A DNA stretch of 50,919 nucleotides from Paramacrobiotus metropolitanus (taxonomy: Eukaryota; Tardigrada; Eutardigrada; Parachela; Macrobiotidae): positions 1 to 50,919 of the forward strand of contig NW_026570543.1 of NCBI RefSeq assembly GCF_019649055.1, given 5' to 3'. Made by a program: the position numbers and the translations under genes. Below are positions 50,622 to 50,919 of this stretch, piece after piece. Below the pieces are notes generated by a model that was not told the DNA's origin, ran no database searches, and worked only from the letters and a program-made list of their open reading frames with translations. How positions within the stretch are numbered: the first letter of the stretch is position 1; the number at the start of each line of letters is the position of its first letter.

Positions 50622-50919
50622 AAGTAATCGCAGTGAGATATTTTTCTAGCTTTTATTTGCATGATAAACTACAGATCAGATTAAGGGTTTTAAAAAGTTA
50701 TCAGTTTCAGAGTACGGTATATTGTACATTTATACTGCTACTACTGCGCTGAGAATTTAATTAGTTTCTAAGGTGTTATCTGCAGTAGCAAACGGTTTAC
50801 GTAGCGTGAGTAGTGTGGCAGTTGCTGATGCCACAGAACTGGCGCCACTAATTAATTATAACTGTGCTTAAAATTAAACGGTCCTTAGTACTGCAAGAAG
50901 ATCACGACGTACTGATATT
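50622..50919. other. End of window, nothing seen
   Basis: AT-rich sequence without coding signal. The word GGCGCCACTAATTAAT near 50830 weakly recalls the CACTAATTAGG motif at 2.5 and 14.2 kb. Confidence 0.5.

Overview
The window looks like nuclear DNA of a small, intron-bearing metazoan. Most introns are short (about 50-130 bp) with ordinary GT-AG borders. Fragments of four conserved animal genes can be read: the spliceosomal protein U2SURP/SR140, a UPF1-type Cys/His zinc domain, a Slo (BK-type) potassium channel, and a NEMP1/TMEM194 nuclear-envelope protein. A minute ecdysozoan such as a tardigrade would fit, but the sequence does not prove a phylum. Nothing in it looks bacterial.

Layout. 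1-2.46 kb: no gene seen. 2.46-14.25 kb: a two-gene block. A KDZ-type transposase-like gene on the minus strand (3253-7936) diverges from a 12-exon P-loop ATPase-like gene on the plus strand (8477-12295). Both outer ends carry 28-bp near-palindromes (two left, four right), so the block may be one large mobile element of an unfamiliar kind. The KDZ-like gene is split by a 2.5-kb TIR element (3594-6135) that contains a foldback minisatellite. 15.6-18.35 kb: GC-rich decayed coding sequence on the minus strand, possibly kelch-like, split by an 816-bp hAT-type element with a perfect 8-bp target duplication. 18.35-24.9 kb: mostly empty, with a 1054-bp foldback element (9-bp target duplication). 24.9-28.0 kb: the 3' half of U2SURP on the minus strand. 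28.0-33.8 kb: weak coding-like pieces and a second foldback element (10-bp duplication). 33.77-38.57 kb: an intact-looking tyrosine-recombinase retrotransposon on the minus strand with gag, RT-RNase H and recombinase reading frames and split direct repeats. 39.49-43.83 kb: a multi-exon plus-strand gene joining a UPF1-like CH domain to a PTB-like domain. 44.6-47.08 kb: the C-terminal half of a Slo channel. 47.4-48.87 kb: a NEMP-like gene on the minus strand, convergent with Slo. 48.9-50.9 kb: one possible terminal exon only.

In every host gene, and in both genes of the block, the conserved protein sequence jumps between frames by single-base steps, while introns and splice phases stay intact. 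The retrotransposon frames are clean. This points either to residual indel errors in the assembly or to widespread decay. Protein-level calls were therefore made across frames and exact coordinates of the broken genes are approximate.
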